64,000 bases of DNA from Coprococcus sp. (GTDB lineage: Bacteria > Bacillota_A > Clostridia > Lachnospirales > Lachnospiraceae): contig JAGANU010000007.1 of assembly GCA_017624085.1 (NCBI GenBank), forward strand, positions 22,191 through 86,190, given 5' to 3'. Positions 26,436 through 36,094 of this stretch are shown here, piece by piece; the first letter of the stretch is position 1, and each line of letters begins with the position of its first letter. The notes beneath the pieces are model-generated. The model made no database searches, was not told the DNA's origin, and worked only from the letters and a program-made list of their open reading frames with translations. Position numbers and translations under genes: made by a program.

Positions 26436-27872
26436 ATGAAGAAGGTTGCTTATATAGCGTCCGAATGTGTACCTTTTATAAAAACAGGTGGACTTGCAGA
26501 TGTAGTGGGAACATTGCCTAAAATTTTTGATAAGAAAGAGTATGATGTGCGTGTTATCATGCCAAATTATCTTTGTATACCAAACAAGTACAGGGAGAAG
26601 ATGCAGTATATAACACATTTTTATATGGATATAGGATACAAGAATGACTATGTTGGCATTATGTATCTTGAGTATGAGGGCGTAAAGGTATACTTTATTG
26701 ACAATGAATATTATTTCAACGGATTTACGCCATATGGAGATATTAAGTGGGATATTGAGAAGTTCTGTTATTTCTCTAAGGCAGCCCTTTCAATTCTTCC
26801 TTCCATAGGCTTCCAGCCGGATATTGTACATTGCCATGACTGGCAGGCAGGACTTGTACCTGTATATTTGAAGACGCTGTTTGCAGGTAATCCTTTTTAT
26901 TCAGGTATGAAGTCCGTAATGACAATACACAACCTTCAGTTTCAGGGCAAGTGGGATATTAAGACAATTAAAGCATATTCAGGACTTCCTGATTATGTGT
27001 TCACACCTGATAAGCTGGAGATTAAGAAGGATGCAGCCATGCTTAAGGGCGGACTTGTGTATGCAGACAAGATTACAACTGTAAGTAACACATATGCAAA
27101 GGAAATTCAGACTCCTTATTATGGCGAAGGATTAGACGGACTTTTAAGTGCAAGATGGCAGTCACTTTGGGGAATTGTCAATGGTATTGATTATGAGGTG
27201 TGGAATCCTGCAACGGATCCGCAGATATATAAGAATTACAATATAGACAATTTCGACCGATACAAGAAGATTAATAAGCTTGAGCTTCAGAAGGAATGCG
27301 GTCTTCCACAGGATGAAAACCAGTTCGTAATTGGTATAATCTCGAGGCTTACAGATCAGAAGGGACTTGATCTTGTGGATAGAATTATGAACAATATTTG
27401 CTGTGATGGCGTACAGTTCATTGTTCTTGGAACAGGTGATGGAAAGTATGAGAATATGTTCAGGTACTATCAGGGCATACATCCTGCAAAGGTATCAGCA
27501 AACATTTATTATTCAGATGAGCGATCACATAAAATGTATGCAGGCTGTGATGTAATGCTTGTCCCATCAAGATTTGAGCCGTGTGGACTTACACAGCTTA
27601 TGGCCCTTAGATATGGAACAGTGCCTATTGTCAGAGAGACCGGAGGCCTTGCTGATACAGTTGAGGCGTACAACAAGTTTGATGGAAGCGGAACAGGCTT
27701 CTCATTCAAAAACTATGATGCTTACGAGCTCTTAGGCGCAATAAACTATGCAAAGGATGTATATTACAACAATAAAGAGGCGTGGTATTTCATCCAGAAA
27801 AGAGGCATGGAGAAGGATTATTCATGGAATAGTTCAGCGAATATTTACAAGGATCTTTATAATTCATTGTAA
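26436..27872 (+). CDS. glgA: Glycogen synthase (ADP-glucose type)
   Basis: GlgA adds glucosyl units from ADP-glucose to alpha-1,4-glucan. The 478-residue protein is a GT-B glycosyltransferase of family GT5 with the ADP-glucose-binding KTGGLADV at 16-23, the CHDWQAGLVP segment, and the C-terminal donor site with PSRFEPCGLTQLMALRYGTVP and the ETGGLADTV loop. Length is normal. The ATG at 26436 follows GGAGGG; an in-frame ATG at 26385 lacks a ribosome site. It stands alone here (no glgB, glgC or glgD), under its own promoter with a tandem palindromic repeat upstream, so specific carbohydrate-linked control is a reasonable inference. Confidence 0.95.
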   Translation: MKKVAYIASECVPFIKTGGLADVVGTLPKIFDKKEYDVRVIMPNYLCIPNKYREKMQYITHFYMDIGYKNDYVGIMYLEYEGVKVYFIDNEYYFNGFTPYGDIKWDIEKFCYFSKAALSILPSIGFQPDIVHCHDWQAGLVPVYLKTLFAGNPFYSGMKSVMTIHNLQFQGKWDIKTIKAYSGLPDYVFTPDKLEIKKDAAMLKGGLVYADKITTVSNTYAKEIQTPYYGEGLDGLLSARWQSLWGIVNGIDYEVWNPATDPQIYKNYNIDNFDRYKKINKLELQKECGLPQDENQFVIGIISRLTDQKGLDLVDRIMNNICCDGVQFIVLGTGDGKYENMFRYYQGIHPAKVSANIYYSDERSHKMYAGCDVMLVPSRFEPCGLTQLMALRYGTVPIVRETGGLADTVEAYNKFDGSGTGFSFKNYDAYELLGAINYAKDVYYNNKEAWYFIQKRGMEKDYSWNSSANIYKDLYNSL

Positions 27873-27897
27873 ACAATAGGTCGCAGATTATCAGGGA

Positions 27898-27932
27898 GGC
27901 AGGAAATGATATACATTTTCTGCCCCTTTTTT
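27898..27932 (+). terminator. Terminator of glgA
   Basis: GGCAGGAAATG (27898-27908) pairs with CATTTTCTGCC (27914-27924), with one G-U pair, followed by TTTTTT. Confidence 0.9.
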
Positions 27933-27952
27933 GAGATTTAGGAGATATAGAT

Positions 27953-29701
27953 ATGGCATTTGATGGAATAGTAATATCGAACGTTGTAAGGGATATGAGA
28001 GAAAACCTTATTGATGGTAGAATATATAAAATATACCAGCCGGAAAAGGATGAGCTTATTATAACGGTCAAGAATAACAAGGAAAACTATAAGCTCCTTT
28101 TGTCAGCCGATGCCAGTCTTCCTTTGTTATATTTCATTCCTTCGTCAAAGGAGAATCCCATGACTGCACCAAACTTCTGCATGCTCCTTCGAAAGCACAT
28201 AAACAATGGAAGAATTGTGGATGTATATCAGCCGGGCTTTGACCGTATAGTTGTCATTGTAATTGAGCATCTCGATGAGCTTGGGGACATAAGGAGGAAA
28301 AACCTTATTCTTGAGATTATGGGAAAGCACAGCAACATAATATTTACGACAGAGGATAATGTTATAATTGACAGCATTAAGCATATTTCCCATATGGTCA
28401 GCTCAGTAAGAGAGGTGCTTCCGGGACGAACATATGAGTATCCACCGGGGGGAGATAAGCTTTCACCACTATCGATAACAAAGGATGAATTTGTCTGTCG
28501 TATAATGGAAAGCCCCACAAACATAATAAAGGCACTATATCAGAATATCACAGGCTTTTCTCCCGTAATTGCAGCTGAGCTTACCTTCAGAGCCGGACTT
28601 GATGGCAATATGTCCGCATCCGCTTTAAAGGCTTGTGACACAGACAGACTGTGGGAGGAGTTTTGCAGGCTTGTCTCAGATATCAGACAAGGACACTATA
28701 CACCTGAGATCATCATGGATGGCAACAGTCCTGTGGAGTTTTCTTCAGTGCGGCTTACAATGTATTCCGATAAAAATATCGAAGAAAGGGATAGTATTTC
28801 CCGGGTTTTAGACGAGTATTTTTACCGGAAAAGTGTTGTCACAAGAATAAGACAAAAGTCAGCTGATTTAAGAAGAATTGTGTCAAATGCAATTGAGAGA
28901 ACAAGTAAAAAATATGACCTCCAGATTAAACAGATGAAGGATACAGAGTTGAGAGAAAAATATAAGGTGTATGGTGAGCTGATAAACACATACGGGTATA
29001 GTGTTCCTGAGGGAACCGACAGCATGGAGGCGCTTAATTATTATACAAATGAGATGATAACAATCCCTCTTGATAAGACTATATCTGTTCTTGAAAACGC
29101 AAAGAGGTATTTTGCAAAGTACAACAAACAGAAAAGAACCTACGAGGCTCTCCTAAAGCTTACGGTTGAAACAAAAAGCGAGCTTGATTATCTTCTTTCA
29201 GTTCAGCTGTTTTTGGATATGGCAACCTCGGAAAGCAACCTTACCCAGGTGAAGGAGGAGCTGGTTTCAAGTGGCTACATCAAGGGTAATTATGGGAAAA
29301 AGGGAGATAAAAAGCAGACAAAGACGAAGCCACTGCATTTTATTTCAAGTGATGGCTTTCATATGTATGTTGGAAAAAATAATATACAGAATGACGAGCT
29401 CACCTTTAAGGTCGCAAATGGGGGAGATATGTGGTTTCATGCAAAGCAAATGCCGGGTTCGCATGTTATAGTCAGACTTTTGGGGGCTGATGATATGCCG
29501 GACTCAACCTATGAGGAGGCTGCAAGGCTTGCTGCATATTACTCGTCAGGCAGGACAAATCCAAAGGTTGAGGTGGATTACACAAGAAGGAGAAACATAA
29601 AAAAACCTGCCGGTGCAAAGCCCGGATATGTTATTTACCATACAAATTATTCAATGATAGCAGAGCCTGATATTGCATGTATAAAGCAGGAAGCTGATTG
29701 A
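27953..29701 (+). CDS. rqcH: RqcH/NFACT-family ribosome quality-control factor
   Basis: RqcH binds 50S subunits with stalled peptidyl-tRNA and adds C-terminal alanine tails that mark the chain for degradation. The 582-residue protein has the NFACT-N domain starting MAFDGIVISN, the Asp97-Arg98 pair (PGFDRIVV) that is needed for tRNA binding in Bacillus RqcH, a helical coiled-coil middle (about 290-430) and the C-terminal NFACT-R domain (GFHMYVGKNNIQNDELTFKV, then DMWFHAKQMPGSHV). Older names are fibronectin-binding protein or FbpA. Alanine-tail substrates go to ClpXP, also encoded in this window. Confidence 0.94.
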   Translation: MAFDGIVISNVVRDMRENLIDGRIYKIYQPEKDELIITVKNNKENYKLLLSADASLPLLYFIPSSKENPMTAPNFCMLLRKHINNGRIVDVYQPGFDRIVVIVIEHLDELGDIRRKNLILEIMGKHSNIIFTTEDNVIIDSIKHISHMVSSVREVLPGRTYEYPPGGDKLSPLSITKDEFVCRIMESPTNIIKALYQNITGFSPVIAAELTFRAGLDGNMSASALKACDTDRLWEEFCRLVSDIRQGHYTPEIIMDGNSPVEFSSVRLTMYSDKNIEERDSISRVLDEYFYRKSVVTRIRQKSADLRRIVSNAIERTSKKYDLQIKQMKDTELREKYKVYGELINTYGYSVPEGTDSMEALNYYTNEMITIPLDKTISVLENAKRYFAKYNKQKRTYEALLKLTVETKSELDYLLSVQLFLDMATSESNLTQVKEELVSSGYIKGNYGKKGDKKQTKTKPLHFISSDGFHMYVGKNNIQNDELTFKVANGGDMWFHAKQMPGSHVIVRLLGADDMPDSTYEEAARLAAYYSSGRTNPKVEVDYTRRRNIKKPAGAKPGYVIYHTNYSMIAEPDIACIKQEAD

Positions 29702-29726
29702 TTTTTGTGATACGGTGAAGTATAAT
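29698..29726 (+). promoter_or_regulatory. Promoter of yicC-gmk-rpoZ
   Basis: TTGATT (29698-29703), a 17-bp spacer and TATAAT (29721-29726). The -35 overlaps the rqcH stop codon. Confidence 0.65.
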
Positions 29727-29764
29727 AGATTAACTGCATGTATAGCAGACAAGAGGAGAAAACC

Positions 29765-30643
29765 ATGATAAAAAGTATGACAGGGTTTGGACGAAGCGAG
29801 AAGGTCACAGACTCATACAAAATAGTAGTCGAGATGAAATCTGTGAATCACAGATTTTGTGATGTTAACATTAAGCTGCCAAAGAAGATCAGCTTTTTTG
29901 AGACGTCCATAAGAACGCATCTGAAGAAATACATTGAGCGTGGAAAGGTTGACGTATTTATAACATATGAGGATTATTCTGAGGACAATGTAAGACTTAA
30001 GTACAATAAGGATGTTGCAGAAAAGTACATGGAGTATTTTAAGCAGATGTCAGAGGATTTTGGCATAGCAAACAGCATCACCCCGGAAGCGTTAGGTAAG
30101 TTTCCGGATGTATTTACCGTGGAGGAGCAGACAGTGGATCAGGATGCTCTCTGGAAGATTCTTGAAGGGGCTCTTGATGAGGCGGCAAATATGTTTGTAG
30201 AATCAAGAATTACTGAAGGAGAGAATCTTAAGCATGATATACTTGGTAAGCTTGATGGAATGAAGGATGCCATAAGTTATATCGAGGAGGTTTCTCCAAA
30301 GCTTGTTGAACAGTACAGACTAAAGCTTTTAGACAAGATTAAGGAGATACTTGATAACCCTGTTATTGATGAGAACAGAATCGCAACAGAGGTTGTTATA
30401 TATGCAGACAAAATCTGTGTGGATGAGGAGACAGTACGACTTAGAAGTCATATTGACAGTACTGCCGGTGTACTTTTGGCAGGGGGCAGTGTAGGAAGAA
30501 AGCTTGATTTTATAGCACAGGAGATGAACAGAGAAGCCAATACGATTCTTTCAAAGGCCAATTCCCTTGATGTATCTGATCGGGCAATACAGCTTAAGAC
30601 AGATATTGAAAAGGTAAGAGAGCAGATACAGAATCTTGAATAG
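29765..30643 (+). CDS. yicC: YicC/YloC family endoribonuclease
   Basis: This conserved family has endoribonuclease activity in E. coli and Bacillus. The 292-residue protein begins with the diagnostic MIKSMTGFGRSE, has the VEMKSVNHRFCDV segment and ends with the DUF1732 region (GRKLDFIAQEMNREANTILSK). The ATG at 29765 follows AGAGGAG; an upstream in-frame ATG at 29738 was rejected because family members begin at MIKSMTGFGR. It starts the yicC-gmk-rpoZ run as in Bacillus, but the remA/DUF370 gene that usually lies between yicC and gmk is absent from the 72-bp gap. Confidence 0.95.
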   Translation: MIKSMTGFGRSEKVTDSYKIVVEMKSVNHRFCDVNIKLPKKISFFETSIRTHLKKYIERGKVDVFITYEDYSEDNVRLKYNKDVAEKYMEYFKQMSEDFGIANSITPEALGKFPDVFTVEEQTVDQDALWKILEGALDEAANMFVESRITEGENLKHDILGKLDGMKDAISYIEEVSPKLVEQYRLKLLDKIKEILDNPVIDENRIATEVVIYADKICVDEETVRLRSHIDSTAGVLLAGGSVGRKLDFIAQEMNREANTILSKANSLDVSDRAIQLKTDIEKVREQIQNLE

Positions 30644-30715
30644 AGCAAAGCTTACATGTTTACGATAGAGGTGTAGTACACATTATTATACAATTAGATG
30701 CGAGGTGCTTTAAAT

Positions 30716-31354
30716 ATGGAAGATAACAATAAAAAGAGAGGTTCACTTATAGTAATATCCGGATTTTCAGGTGTTGGAAAGGGAACAGTTGTTAAAAGAC
30801 TTGTGTCAGATTATGGATATGATCTTTCTGTTTCCGCTACAACCAGAGCTCCAAGAGAGGGCGAGGTTGATGGCAGAGAGTACCACTTTATGGCGAGGTC
30901 AGAGTTTGAACAGCTTATTGATTATGGCGGATTTATTGAGTGGACACAGTATGTAGATAATTACTATGGCACACCAAAGAAATATGTGGAGGAAGGCCTT
31001 AAGCAGGGCAAGAACATTATACTTGAGATTGAGGTTCTTGGAGCTATGAATGTAAAAGAACTGTTTCCGGACGCCCTTCTCATTTTTATATCAGCACCGA
31101 GTATAGCTGAGCTTAAGAACAGACTATCAGGCAGGGGCACCGAGTCCGAAGAGGCTATTTTAAAGAGACTTCTCAGGGCTACTGAGGAGGCCGAGGATAT
31201 GGAGAAGTATGACTACATTGTTATCAATGATGATCTTGAGGAGTGCATCAAGGCAGTAGATGCTGTTATCCGAAGCAACAGCTGCAGGATAGAACATCAG
31301 TCGTCATATATATCCGGAATAAAAGAAGAGCTTGCACAGATTAAAAAACTTTGA
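30716..31354 (+). CDS. gmk: Guanylate kinase
   Basis: Gmk phosphorylates GMP to GDP and is central to GTP and ppGpp metabolism. The 212-residue product has the P-loop GFSGVGKG (16-23), the GMP-binding SATTRAPREGEVDGREYHF block and the lid region with FISAPSIAELKNRLSGRGTES. The ATG at 30716 follows GAGGTG with eight-base spacing. It is followed by rpoZ, as in Bacillus. Confidence 0.96.
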   Translation: MEDNNKKRGSLIVISGFSGVGKGTVVKRLVSDYGYDLSVSATTRAPREGEVDGREYHFMARSEFEQLIDYGGFIEWTQYVDNYYGTPKKYVEEGLKQGKNIILEIEVLGAMNVKELFPDALLIFISAPSIAELKNRLSGRGTESEEAILKRLLRATEEAEDMEKYDYIVINDDLEECIKAVDAVIRSNSCRIEHQSSYISGIKEELAQIKKL

Positions 31355-31417
31355 TAAATTATAGGAGCATAATTAAGCTTGTAATATTTTTATATTAAAG
31401 AAAGGGGATATAATTCC

Positions 31418-31657
31418 ATGTTACATCCATCATACACAGACCTTATGTCAGCAGTTAATGCAGAGGTAGAGCCGGGCGAGCAGCCGGTTGTTAACAGCAG
31501 ATATTCAATCGTGCTTGCAACAGCAAAGAGAGCGCGGGAGATAATAGACGGACAGGAGCCACTTGTTATTGCAGATGCAAAGAAGAAGCCACTTTCAGTT
31601 GCAGTAGATGAGCTTTATCAGGGAAAGGTAAAGATTGTCGGTGCAGATGAGGAATAA
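31418..31657 (+). CDS. rpoZ: DNA-directed RNA polymerase omega subunit
   Basis: Omega helps assemble RNA polymerase by chaperoning beta-prime. The 79-residue protein has the family core NSRYSIVLATAKRAREIIDG (residues 27-46), with YSLVxxxAKRARxI-like conservation, and the KPLSVAVDELYQGKVKI end. The ribosome site is AAAGGGG. It lies 63 bp after gmk and is closed by a strong terminator, so the ligase and priA genes downstream need their own promoter or readthrough. Confidence 0.94.
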   Translation: MLHPSYTDLMSAVNAEVEPGEQPVVNSRYSIVLATAKRAREIIDGQEPLVIADAKKKPLSVAVDELYQGKVKIVGADEE

Positions 31658-31683
31658 GGTGCAAAAATAGTTCGTGATATATG

Positions 31684-31722
31684 GGAGGCTGTAGCTTGAA
31701 TAAGCACAGCCTTCTATTTTTC
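31684..31722 (+). terminator. Terminator after rpoZ
   Basis: GAGGCTGT (31685-31692) and GCTT pair with AAGC and ACAGCCTTC (31706-31714) around a GAAT loop, followed by TATTTTTCT. Confidence 0.85.
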
Positions 31723-31804
31723 TGACACATAAAAAAGCAACAATATACCTTGCCGGCATAATGTAAATAAACAGCATATATGCAAGTAAGGAGTGTGCGT
31801 TATC

Positions 31805-33370
31805 ATGAGAGCATGGGAGCTTGTACAAGGTATATCCTTTGAACTCATCTGCGGAGACATGGAAACCTTTGTGTCGGATATTACGGATGATTCAAGATGT
31901 GTAAGGCCGGGCTGCGTATTTATATGTATATCCGGGGATGTTCATAATGGTCATGACTACATCGAAGATGCACTTGCGAGAGGTGCTGTAGGAGTAATAG
32001 TTTCAGAGAGCTTGAGCCGTGATATGATATTATCTCTTCGCCACAGAGATTGTTTTGCAATATTTGTATATGATATAAAAGCCTGTATTGGCAGGCTGTG
32101 CAATAATTTTTTTGATTGGCCATCAAGGAGACTGAAGCTTGTAGGAGTAACCGGTACAAAGGGAAAAACAACAACTGCCTGCATGATAAGGCACATGCTT
32201 GACTCGTGTAATTATGGCTGCGGTCTCATAGGAACTTTGGGAATAGATACAGGCTCAGGAATTGTTTCGACTCAGAACACAACCCCAAGCTGTGTTACAA
32301 TCCATAAAGCCTTAGCAGAAATGGTGAAAAATGGGCTTTCCTACTGCGTTATGGAGGTGTCCTCCCAGGGAATCATGAAAAACAGAATAGCCGGTATTAT
32401 ATTTGACACAGGTGTATTTACAAATATATCCTATGACCATGTAGGAAAGAATGAACATAAAACCTTTGAGGAGTACTACAGATGGAAGAGCCATCTGATA
32501 ACCAAATGTAAAAATGCCGTAATCTGCAGTGATGATATATACCTGGCAGGGCTTGTAGCAGGTATTAAAGATACCGGATTATATGAAAGAGAGCTAAGTT
32601 CCGGGAAAGCGTGTGACAGAAAAGCTTCCTTGTTGACATATGGACTTTCCTCCGGCGACGTCATGGCAGTAAATCCTCAAAGCATAGTTTCAGGCGAAAA
32701 GGGTGGTATGAGCTTTATTCTACGGTTTGATAGTAAAATGATGAGTACCATAAATGTTGCCTTGCCGGGAATATGCAATGTTGAAAATGCTCTTGCAGCT
32801 ATAAGCGTTTCACTAATATATGGACTGACAGCTGATACCATGTCTGCCTCCCTTAGGGATGTTGTTGTTCCCGGCAGAATGGAATATGTACATGTGTCTG
32901 ACAAATTTATGGTCGTAATTGATTATGCCCACAACAGTATAAGTCTAATAAATGCACTAAGCACTCTTCGCAGGTATACTGCCGGAAAAATCATTTGTGT
33001 ATTTGGCTGTGGCGGAAACAGGGCAAGACACAGGAGATTTGGCATGGGCAAGGCATCGGGGCTTTATGCGGATGTTACAGTGATAACCTCCGATAATCCA
33101 AGATATGAGGCACCGATTGAAATTATGCATGATATAAAAACAGGCGTAGAGAAAACTTGTGGAAGCTACGTAATGATTGAAGATAGAAAAGAGGCAATAA
33201 GGTATGCCCTTTTACATGCCCAGGAGGGAGATATTGTTCTTCTGGCAGGAAAGGGACATGAAACGTATCAGGAGATATGTGGAAGGAGGCTTCCTATGAA
33301 TGAGAGAGAGCTTATAGCCCACATATTAAAGGAGGATAAAGATGGCGTTATATGCGGATGTAATAATTGA
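31805..33370 (+). CDS. murE: MurE-family Mur ligase (UDP-MurNAc-tripeptide synthetase)
   Basis: Mur ligases add amino acids to the UDP-MurNAc peptide in the cytosol. The 521-residue protein has the MurE N-terminal domain (VSDITDDSRCVRPGCVFICI), the ATP loop GVTGTKGKTTT (114-124), NTTPS, MEVSSQG, a candidate carbamylated Lys228 (YYRWKSHL), DYAHN, GCGGNR and DNPR (430-433), the motif that selects meso-diaminopimelate. Small departures from classical MurE are GTKGKT, SSQG instead of SSHG and GCGGNR instead of GCGGDR, so it may be a second, specialised MurE. The ATG at 31805 follows AAGGAG at 11 bases. It occupies the place of coaBC in the Bacillus order, and its end overlaps priA by 29 bp. Confidence 0.88.
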   Translation: MRAWELVQGISFELICGDMETFVSDITDDSRCVRPGCVFICISGDVHNGHDYIEDALARGAVGVIVSESLSRDMILSLRHRDCFAIFVYDIKACIGRLCNNFFDWPSRRLKLVGVTGTKGKTTTACMIRHMLDSCNYGCGLIGTLGIDTGSGIVSTQNTTPSCVTIHKALAEMVKNGLSYCVMEVSSQGIMKNRIAGIIFDTGVFTNISYDHVGKNEHKTFEEYYRWKSHLITKCKNAVICSDDIYLAGLVAGIKDTGLYERELSSGKACDRKASLLTYGLSSGDVMAVNPQSIVSGEKGGMSFILRFDSKMMSTINVALPGICNVENALAAISVSLIYGLTADTMSASLRDVVVPGRMEYVHVSDKFMVVIDYAHNSISLINALSTLRRYTAGKIICVFGCGGNRARHRRFGMGKASGLYADVTVITSDNPRYEAPIEIMHDIKTGVEKTCGSYVMIEDRKEAIRYALLHAQEGDIVLLAGKGHETYQEICGRRLPMNERELIAHILKEDKDGVICGCNN

Positions 33371-35591
33371 TATATCCCATGAAGAGTTAGACAGGACGTT
33401 TCAATATATAGTACCGGATGAGCTTGTAGGTCAGGTTAAGGCAGGCTGTCAGGTGAATATACCATTTGGAAATGGTAATACCATACGAAAAGGGTATGTC
33501 ATAGGAATTACAAATCAGGCTTCCTATGACGTGTCCCGCATGAAGTCTGTGGAGTCCGTGAGCGAGGACGGGCTTCCTGTTGAGGGAAGACTGCTTTCTC
33601 TTGCTGCATTTATAAAGGAAAAGTACGGCTCCACAATGATAAATGCAATACAGACCGTAATGCCTGTAAAAAAGTCGGTAAAACCTGTGTCGGTAAGATA
33701 TGCATTGCTGACAACAGAAGACGTAGATACATTTGAATATAAATATCTAAAGAAAAATGCAAAGGCAAAGCTAAGACTTCTAAGGGCTCTTGCTGTAAGG
33801 AAGGTTATGCCAGTAACTGAGATTTCCTCACTTCTCATGGTATCCTCTCAGACGCTAAAGGCAATGGAAAGTGAAGGGGTGTTAAAGATTACAGAGGATA
33901 TTACCTATAGGAGTGTGCTTCCTGACACACAGGGCGTAGAAGAAGCCCCGAAGATAACCCTAAGCGAGGAACAGCAGAGGGCTTTAGATGAGTTTGAGCT
34001 TGATTACAAACAGGGCAAAAGAGAAACATACCTGCTTCATGGAGTTACGGGAAGTGGAAAGACAGAGGTGTATGTAAGATGTATACAGAAGGTTATTGAA
34101 GAAGGAAAGCAGGCCATTGTTCTTATTCCTGAAATCGCCCTCACATACCAGACTGTCAGATACTTTTCCAGATATTTTAAGGACAGGGTTACGGTGGTGA
34201 ATTCAAAGCTCAGCATGGGAGAGAAGTATGACCAGTTTGAGAGAGCAAAAAAGGGCGAGGTAGATGTTGTGATAGGTCCCCGCTCTGCTCTGTTTACTCC
34301 ATTTGAAAGACTGGGACTTATTATTATAGATGAGGAGCACGAAGGAACCTATAAAAGTGATATGCCACCAAAGTATCATGCCAGGGAGGTGGCAATAGAA
34401 AGGGCTAGAATGGACGGAGCAAGCGTTATACTTGGCTCGGCAACTCCTTCAGTATTCAGCTACAAGAAGGCGATGAGTGGAGAGTTTAAGCTGTGGACAC
34501 TTAAGAAACGGGCTCTTGACAGACCTATGGCCCAGACAAGCATTGTGGACCTGAGAGAAGAGCTTAGAAGGGGAAACCGATCGATTATAAGCACGGAGCT
34601 GGCGGAGGATATAGCAGATCGTCTTTCACGAAAAGAACAGATAATGCTGTTTATCAATAAAAGAGGCTACAACAGCTTTGTATCCTGCAGAAGCTGCGGA
34701 GATGCCATTATGTGTCCTCACTGTGATGTGGCGCTTACAAAGCATATTACAAGGAATGATATACCGGCAAAGCTTATATGCCATTACTGTGGCTACAAGA
34801 TTCCTGCACCTTCCAGTTGTCCATCCTGCGGCTCTAAGCTTATTGGGGGATATGGTGTAGGCACAGAGAAGGTTGAGGAGGAGATTGGTAGACTTTTTCC
34901 TGATGCAAGGCTTCTTCGAATGGACCGGGATACGACAAACAAGAAGGATTCCTACGAGATGATTCTTGGTGCTTTTTCAAGGGGAGAGGCTGATATATTA
35001 ATTGGAACCCAGATGATTGTAAAGGGACATGACTTTAAAAATGTTACTTTAGTTGGCATTTTGCTTGCTGATCTTACACTGTTTGGTGGTGATTACAGAG
35101 CCGGGGAGAGAACCTTTGACCTTGTTGCCCAGGCAGCAGGAAGAGCCGGAAGAGGAAGCGTTCCTGGAAAGGTCGTAATTCAGACCTATAAGCCTGAGAA
35201 CTATGCCATATTATCTGCGGCAAAGCAGGACTATGGCATGTTCTATGAAACAGAGGAGTCATACAGAAGCCTTCTCAGGTATCCTCCTGTGTGGAATATG
35301 ATGGTTGTAATGGTTGCAGGCACTGATAAAGAACAGCTTGCCAATATTATGGATAGGATGTATTCTCTTATAAGAGGAAGGTACATAGGCAAAAGACAGC
35401 TGGCACTAATCGGTCCGGCAGAGCCGGCGGTACCTAAAATAAAGGATGTGTACAGACAGGTACTCTATGTAAAGGATAAGGACTATGATGTTCTTGTAGA
35501 GGTAAAGGATTATATCGAGCAGTGGCTTGGTGAGGCAGACGAAGAGGGCATAAGCGTGTTCTTTGATTTTAATCCGCTAAATATGTATTGA
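33342..35591 (+). CDS. priA: Primosomal protein N' (replication restart helicase PriA)
   Basis: PriA recognises forked DNA and reloads the replicative helicase after fork collapse. The 749-residue protein has the N-terminal 3'-end-binding domain (ADVIIDISHEELDRTFQY), Walker A GVTGSGKT (234-241), the DEEH box at 330-333, a zinc region with paired cysteines (CRSCGDAIMCPHC, CHYCGYKIPAPSSCPSCG; about 448-505) and motif VI QAAGRAGRG. The ATG at 33342 lies inside the 3' end of the Mur-ligase gene with AAAGGAGG just upstream, implying translational coupling. It is followed by def and fmt, as in Bacillus. Confidence 0.96.
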   Translation: MALYADVIIDISHEELDRTFQYIVPDELVGQVKAGCQVNIPFGNGNTIRKGYVIGITNQASYDVSRMKSVESVSEDGLPVEGRLLSLAAFIKEKYGSTMINAIQTVMPVKKSVKPVSVRYALLTTEDVDTFEYKYLKKNAKAKLRLLRALAVRKVMPVTEISSLLMVSSQTLKAMESEGVLKITEDITYRSVLPDTQGVEEAPKITLSEEQQRALDEFELDYKQGKRETYLLHGVTGSGKTEVYVRCIQKVIEEGKQAIVLIPEIALTYQTVRYFSRYFKDRVTVVNSKLSMGEKYDQFERAKKGEVDVVIGPRSALFTPFERLGLIIIDEEHEGTYKSDMPPKYHAREVAIERARMDGASVILGSATPSVFSYKKAMSGEFKLWTLKKRALDRPMAQTSIVDLREELRRGNRSIISTELAEDIADRLSRKEQIMLFINKRGYNSFVSCRSCGDAIMCPHCDVALTKHITRNDIPAKLICHYCGYKIPAPSSCPSCGSKLIGGYGVGTEKVEEEIGRLFPDARLLRMDRDTTNKKDSYEMILGAFSRGEADILIGTQMIVKGHDFKNVTLVGILLADLTLFGGDYRAGERTFDLVAQAAGRAGRGSVPGKVVIQTYKPENYAILSAAKQDYGMFYETEESYRSLLRYPPVWNMMVVMVAGTDKEQLANIMDRMYSLIRGRYIGKRQLALIGPAEPAVPKIKDVYRQVLYVKDKDYDVLVEVKDYIEQWLGEADEEGISVFFDFNPLNMY

Positions 35592-35612
35592 TGTGAAAAG
35601 GAGATAATTGTT

Positions 35613-36083
35613 ATGGCAATAAGAAACATAAGATTTGATGGCGATGATATTCTCAGAAAGGTGTGCAGACCTGTTACAAAGGTGGATGACAGAACACTTA
35701 TGCTTATTGATGATATGTTCGAGACAATGTATGAGGCAAATGGCGTTGGACTTGCTGCCCCACAGGTTGGTATATTAAAGAGAATTGTAGTAATAGATAT
35801 TGGAGATGATAATCCACTTTGTCTAATCAACCCTGAAATAATCGAAGCTGACGGAGAGCAGACGGGGGAGGAGGGCTGCCTTAGTCTTCCGGGGCTTTCA
35901 GGACAGGTTACAAGACCTATGCATGTGGTATGCAAAGCATTTGATGAGAATATGGATGAGTTTACTGTTGAGGGTGAGGGCCTTCTTGCAAGAGCCATAT
36001 GTCATGAGCTGGATCATCTTGATGGCAAGCTCTACAAGGATTTGGCAGAAGGGCCGCTTCATGATGTAAATGCAGCAGGCTAG
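35613..36083 (+). CDS. def: Peptide deformylase
   Basis: Def removes the N-formyl group from nascent proteins. The 156-residue protein has the three family motifs: [10 protein letters not shown] (44-53), EEGCLSLPG with metal ligand Cys89, and HELDHLDG with His131, Glu132 and His135. It is a class with a short C-terminus. AAAGGAG precedes the start. The partner enzyme Fmt is encoded 11 bp downstream, pairing formylation with deformylation. Confidence 0.96.
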   Translation: MAIRNIRFDGDDILRKVCRPVTKVDDRTLMLIDDMFETMYEANGVGLAAPQVGILKRIVVIDIGDDNPLCLINPEIIEADGEQTGEEGCLSLPGLSGQVTRPMHVVCKAFDENMDEFTVEGEGLLARAICHELDHLDGKLYKDLAEGPLHDVNAAG

Positions 36084-36094
36084 GAGGGTAATTA

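Noticed and set aside
35510..35998. A 162-residue Ser-rich - strand frame over def
   Set aside because: It is antisense to peptide deformylase, whose three motifs are intact.
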